The notes beneath the pieces were generated by a model. It searched no databases, was not told where the DNA came from, and worked only from the letters and a program-made list of their open reading frames with translations. From assembly GCA_012728565.1 (NCBI GenBank), contig JAAYEV010000228.1:1-51161 (forward strand): a DNA stretch of 51,161 nt, written 5' to 3'. The stretch's first letter is position 1, and each line of letters begins with the position of its first letter. The stretch comes from Clostridiales bacterium (lineage in GTDB: Bacteria; Bacillota; Clostridia; Ch29). Below, in pieces: positions 47,401 to 51,161 of the stretch. A program made the translations under genes and the position numbers.

Positions 47401-48735
47401 CTATATACTTAATAACCATGTAGCAGTTGAAAAATATAAAATAAGAGTCAAGGCATCGACAATGGTTGTTATTAGTGGACTTGCCATAATCGCAGGGTCT
47501 ATCTTAAATATTTTTGCTATAATAGGTAGAATCCCACCTGCAATTTTTGCCAACATAACTGTAAAAAACAAGGTGATGCATACAGTTACAGATATTAATA
47601 AGTCAGTCTTTCCAAAATAATATATCCTTACAAAATTTACAACAGTTAGGGCTATTCCGACAAGGCAGCTTACTTGGAGTTCTTTCCATAGTACCTTAAA
47701 AACATCTTTAGGCCTAATTTTTCCTATAGCTAATCCTCTGATTATGAGTGTTGATGATTGGGAACCAGCATTTCCTCCTGTATCCATGAGCATTGGGATG
47801 AATGAAGCAAGCACCACAAATGACTGCAATACTTCATCAAATTTTCTTATAATATTTCCTGTAAAGGTTGCAGAAATCATTAAGATTAAAAGCCAGATTA
47901 TCCTATGCTTTGCTAATACCATTGTATTTGTCTTCAAGTATTCTTTTTCAGAAGGCTGCATAGCAGCCATCTTCTGAAAATCTTCGGTATTTTCCTGGTC
48001 TATAATATCTACAATGTCATCTACTGTCACTATACCAACTAACCTACATTCGCTATCAACTACAGGCATTGAAAGGAAGTCATATTTTTTAAATAATGAT
48101 GTGATTTTTTCCCGGTCATCATAAGTGTTAATATACACAACATCTTTTTCCATAATGTCTCTAACTATTGTCGTATCTTCACTTAATATTAGTTTTCTAG
48201 TTGATATGACACCTTCAAGTTTTCTATTATTGTCAATAACATAGCAAGTATAAATTGTCTCCTTGTCTACCCCTGTTTCCTTAATGTGCTGTATTGCTTG
48301 TTTTACTGTCATTTCCTTTTTTAAGTCAACAAACTCTATAGTCATTATGCTTCCAGCTGAATTCTCAGGATAGTTCAAGAATTGATTGATAAGTATTCTT
48401 GTATCTTCATCTGTATTCTTAAGAACCTTCTTTACTATGTTTGACGGCATTTCTTCTAAAAAGTCAATTGTATCATCAAAAAATAGTTTATCGAAAATAT
48501 TCTTGATTTCCTTATCAGTAATAGATTCAATTATATATTTTTGTAGTTCATTAGGTATATAAGAGAAAACACCTGATGCCATATCCTTAGGCAGTATCCT
48601 TAATACCACTAATAGTTTCTGCTTGTCTAACTCTTCAAAAAGTTGTGCGATGTCAACAACATTCATGTCAACGATTTCTTTTCTTACATCAGCATATTTA
48701 CCCTTCTCAATAAGATTGAGAATCATTTCTTTCAT
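47401..48735 (-). CDS. mgtE: Mg2+ transporter MgtE
   Basis: MgtE N domain, CBS pair, DTGGNAGSQSSTLIIRGLAIG signature; start MKEMILN after RBS ggggag. Confidence 0.97.
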   Translation of the reverse strand: MKEMILNLIEKGKYADVRKEIVDMNVVDIAQLFEELDKQKLLVVLRILPKDMASGVFSYIPNELQKYIIESITDKEIKNIFDKLFFDDTIDFLEEMPSNIVKKVLKNTDEDTRILINQFLNYPENSAGSIMTIEFVDLKKEMTVKQAIQHIKETGVDKETIYTCYVIDNNRKLEGVISTRKLILSEDTTIVRDIMEKDVVYINTYDDREKITSLFKKYDFLSMPVVDSECRLVGIVTVDDIVDIIDQENTEDFQKMAAMQPSEKEYLKTNTMVLAKHRIIWLLILMISATFTGNIIRKFDEVLQSFVVLASFIPMLMDTGGNAGSQSSTLIIRGLAIGKIRPKDVFKVLWKELQVSCLVGIALTVVNFVRIYYFGKTDLLISVTVCITLFFTVMLAKIAGGILPIIAKIFKIDPAIMASPLITTIVDALTLILYFSTATWLLSI

Positions 48736-48842
48736 TTTGTAGCTCCCCTTTGACAGAGCCACACTACCCGATTGGTAGTTATGGCCCAAAATTTATTATT
48801 CCTTTTTTCATTAAAATTACTGGGTAAAGGGTCAAAATCCAT
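48732..48842 (-). CDS. 36-aa leader ORF upstream of mgtE, MgtL-like acidic/proline N-terminus
   Basis: RBS ggtggaggtgg; MDFDPLPSNFNEKRNNKFWAITTNRVVWLCQRGATK*; its TGA overlaps mgtE ATG (ATGA). Confidence 0.6.
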   Translation of the reverse strand: MDFDPLPSNFNEKRNNKFWAITTNRVVWLCQRGATK

Positions 48843-48850
48843 AACTACCA
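48773..48850 (-). promoter_or_regulatory. 12-bp perfect inverted repeat enclosing the leader-ORF start codon
   Basis: TGGTAGTTATGG (48839-48850, minus) / CCATAACTACCA (48773-48784, minus). Confidence 0.6.
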
Positions 48851-48875
48851 CCTCCACCTTCTTTAATCATTTACA

Positions 48876-48970
48876 AAACAAAATAATAGCTAAGAACGTT
48901 CCAAAAAAGCGATGAGAAACTAAAGATTAACAAATAAGCTTTTAACCTATAAAAAACGATTATTTTGTTT
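48876..48970. repeat. 12-bp perfect inverted repeat in mgtE leader
   Basis: AAACAAAATAAT 48876-48887 / ATTATTTTGTTT 48959-48970. Confidence 0.5.
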
Positions 48971-49050
48971 AAGTTTCAAATCAAATAGTCCTGTAAACTG
49001 CCTTTATCAAAGAAACTGTCATGGGTGGTAATGGAGATTTGTTCTCAAAG

Positions 49051-49164
49051 AAAAGCATATATGAAAAAACAGAATTTGAATCATAATATTTAACAAACTC
49101 TTATTAGAGAAGAATAGAGTTTGACAGTTATAGTTCTATTTTTTCTATAATAATATATGCTTTT
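49051..49164. repeat. long imperfect palindrome in mgtE leader
   Basis: AAAAGCATATAT 49051-49062 / ATATATGCTTTT 49153-49164, with further inner complementary arms. Confidence 0.5.
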
Positions 49165-49220
49165 TTCTCCATAGACCATACTATCACTGCCAGATTCCAT
49201 TCTTCTCACCTCCGAATACT

Positions 49221-49254
49221 AAAAGCCTTCGCCGAACTTGAACATGACGAAGGC
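49221..49254 (-). terminator. M-box expression-platform terminator
   Basis: GCCTTCG...CGAAGGC-TTTT; competing 9-bp pairing AACTTGAAC/GTTCAAGTT with the M-box 3' strand. Confidence 0.8.
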
Positions 49255-49266
49255 ATTAATGTAAGA

Positions 49267-49420
49267 CTTCCCCGTTCAAGTTTTGGCTCTACAAGGCAAT
49301 GAAGTCGCATTAGATTAAGCCTTCTCTGTTCGGCAAAACCTGCTTACCAGTGCAGAGTGTTTCCACTCTTTTACGGCAGCAACCCGTATCCTTGTAGTAG
49401 CCTCGCCTACCGAGATTTTA
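49267..49420 (-). ncRNA. M-box (ykoK) Mg2+ riboswitch
   Basis: Minus strand GGTAGGCGAGGCTACTACAAGGATACGGGTTGCTGCCG...AATGCGACTTCATTGCCTTGTAGAGCCAAAACTTGAACGGGGAAG. Confidence 0.93.
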
Positions 49421-49436
49421 TTCAATTTTCTATTTC

Positions 49437-49465
49437 ATTCTATGCTTTTTATCCGTAGATGTCAA
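49437..49465 (-). promoter_or_regulatory. mgtE promoter TTGACA-17-TAGAAT
   Basis: -35 49460-49465, -10 49437-49442 on minus strand, just upstream of M-box. Confidence 0.75.
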
Positions 49466-49573
49466 CCAACTCTGTTGTTTTTTATTGTTCGGTACACCAT
49501 AGCAAAATGTTTCTGTTTAATTTTTTTCGCACATAATCCTATCAATATGAACCAATACCCAAATCATATGCTA

Positions 49574-49599
49574 TAAAAAATACGCGGCTGGACGCCGCG
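49574..49599 (-). terminator. terminator after lipoprotein gene
   Basis: CGCGGC-gtcca-GCCGCG then TATTTTTTATAG on minus strand. Confidence 0.7.
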
Positions 49600-49607
49600 G
49601 CCAAAAC

Positions 49608-50111
49608 CTATTTTGTTATATTTATACCTCTGTCTCCAACCACAACCGTTCCATCTTTTAATGAGATATATGGTGAAAATTCAATGGTTTCATCGTTATA
49701 AGCAAAGCGAATTGTTGCATCCGGAAAAATATCGCTCACATTACATTGAATTATAAACGGACGACATTCTTTTTCTTCAAATATTAATGTTGAATCCATC
49801 GTTTGGATATCATTTTTATACAATGATAATGACATATTTGAATACCTAGGTATTACAAGATAATATTCTCCTTTTGATATATAATGAATAGGTATATTTT
49901 CGCTGTCTAAATATTCTTGTATATAAAATGAAAGTTCACCTATTTCATTATACCCTAAATACGCCACAGCATATAATTGGTCCTTGAGAAATGGTATGGA
50001 TTCTATCTTTTTTGGTTCAGAATCACCTTTTTCCGTTTGGAGTACAGAGCACCCGGAGAACAACACAATTAGAGCAATAATTACAACGGCGTACACAACT
50101 GGTTTTTTCAT
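49608..50111 (-). CDS. hypothetical lipoprotein
   Basis: Signal peptide with lipobox LFSGCS; AT-rich gene. Confidence 0.75.
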   Translation of the reverse strand: MKKPVVYAVVIIALIVLFSGCSVLQTEKGDSEPKKIESIPFLKDQLYAVAYLGYNEIGELSFYIQEYLDSENIPIHYISKGEYYLVIPRYSNMSLSLYKNDIQTMDSTLIFEEKECRPFIIQCNVSDIFPDATIRFAYNDETIEFSPYISLKDGTVVVGDRGINITK

Positions 50112-50271
50112 CTTATTACACCCCGTATAATATATACTTTACTGGTTTAAAGACTTACCTTTATTTTTGCGCCTGTGTTTTGCCGGAACAGTCGGACTTG
50201 GGCCAGCCGGGGCTTTCCTATCATCGGAATTACTAACTCAAATTAGAGCCCTGTACTATTTAGCCCTGTAA

Positions 50272-50817
50272 TCATTTTACTTTAACTTTAAACTCTGTTC
50301 TTAACGTTACTTTTTCCTCCTGGTCCATGTCCAGGCAAAAATCCGTTACCGCCGTAAAGGTGTAGTCCCCGGTGGGCAGCCTCAGCTCTTTCTCCGAGAA
50401 GTACTTCTCCCAGAACTCCGCATCCGGGTCTTCCCGGGTGAACCCACCGCTTTTGGAAAAGGGTATCGTATAGACTTCGCCTTTCTTTAAAACCGTTTCC
50501 TTTAATATACCCAGGACAATATCGCTATTTATATACTTGTCGCCGTCATGTATCAAATGGTGAAAGTAAGGCTCCCCCGACCAAATCGCGATGCTTTCGT
50601 TTTGGCCTATATACTCAATGGTAGAGTGCAGCTTAATCTCCTCACCCTCATCAAATTCCAGCTTATTGATGTAGGTTTTAATAGCGAAGTTTTCATCTCC
50701 TGCTTCAAATACCATAGGCTCTGCATCTGCCGCTTCCAGGTTGGCTCCGGCCTGGGAGCAACCCGCCAGCATTATTGCCAAAACCAGGATTAACGTTAAT
50801 ATTTTCTTCCGCTTCAT
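50272..50817 (-). CDS. hypothetical lipoprotein
   Basis: MKRKKILTLILVLAIMLAGCSQA lipobox; start refined. Confidence 0.78.
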   Translation of the reverse strand: MKRKKILTLILVLAIMLAGCSQAGANLEAADAEPMVFEAGDENFAIKTYINKLEFDEGEEIKLHSTIEYIGQNESIAIWSGEPYFHHLIHDGDKYINSDIVLGILKETVLKKGEVYTIPFSKSGGFTREDPDAEFWEKYFSEKELRLPTGDYTFTAVTDFCLDMDQEEKVTLRTEFKVKVK

Positions 50818-51161
50818 ACAGCCCACCCTCTTTTATTTGCTGCCAGTTTAGACGGTATCCCCTCCGTCATGGTTCCACCCATTCGAACTTGTGCAGGCCC
50901 GGCCCCGTTAGGGTAAATTGACCTGTCTAACATGCGGAAAATTCCGGCAGCAAATATCCGCCCATGCCCAGTTGGATGGTCTCGCCGAAAACAGCACATA
51001 CCGTTCCATTTGTTATCATTCTTGTCCTGGTCATCATTTCCTTCCCGACACATAAAAAAAGGGAGAATAACTGTTAAGTGTATATTTAAAATAAACTCCG
51101 CTCCAAACGACTTTCCCTCAAACCCTTATCCCTTCTCGCCTTAGGACCATTCCCCTAATTC

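Noticed and set aside
48736-48789. N-terminal extension MGHNYQSGSVALSKGSYK of MgtE (TTG start)
   Set aside because: This stretch overlaps the leader ORF; the ATG at 48735 has a good Shine-Dalgarno and matches normal MgtE N-termini.
50814-51053. ORF MCREGNDDQDKNDNKWNGMCCFRRDHP...
   Set aside because: No recognisable family or convincing RBS; overlaps the start of the lipoprotein gene.

Overview
This looks like a Clostridia/Firmicutes chromosome segment. Nearly all genes are on the minus strand, and much of it is the conserved sporulation/housekeeping neighbourhood: ftsH (partial), hpt, tilS, yabT-like kinase, yabS-like VWA protein, spoIIE, four tRNAs (Val, Glu, elongator Met, fMet), ppx/gppA, yabR, divIC, yabQ, yabP, SpoIID-like, rqcP, hup, mazG/yabN, spoVB-like, spoVT, prsA-like, mfd, pth, panD, panC, prs, glmU, spoVG, purR, murC. 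Accessory parts are: a plus-strand cluster of three paralogous DUF2229/HgdB-like proteins plus one ASKHA activase; a T-box (Pro specifier) before proC; a TPP-riboswitch thiamine/precursor ABC operon that includes a methyltransferase; a gcvT-H-PA-PB operon; and an AT-rich mgtE locus with an M-box. The most interesting observations are: (1) a small gene at the end of the gcv operon whose frame is interrupted by a UGA in a Cys-x-x-UGA motif followed at once by a perfect hairpin (candidate selenoprotein); (2) between the M-box and mgtE, a 36-codon leader ORF starting MDFDPLP (similar to enterobacterial MgtL), overlapping mgtE by ATGA, with its start codon inside a perfect 12-bp inverted repeat; (3) the three-paralog plus activase cluster with no dehydratase subunits in view; (4) a three-arm, mutually exclusive hairpin in the panC leader; (5) an in-frame TAA in ftsH. 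All family assignments come from reading the sequence; no database searches were run.
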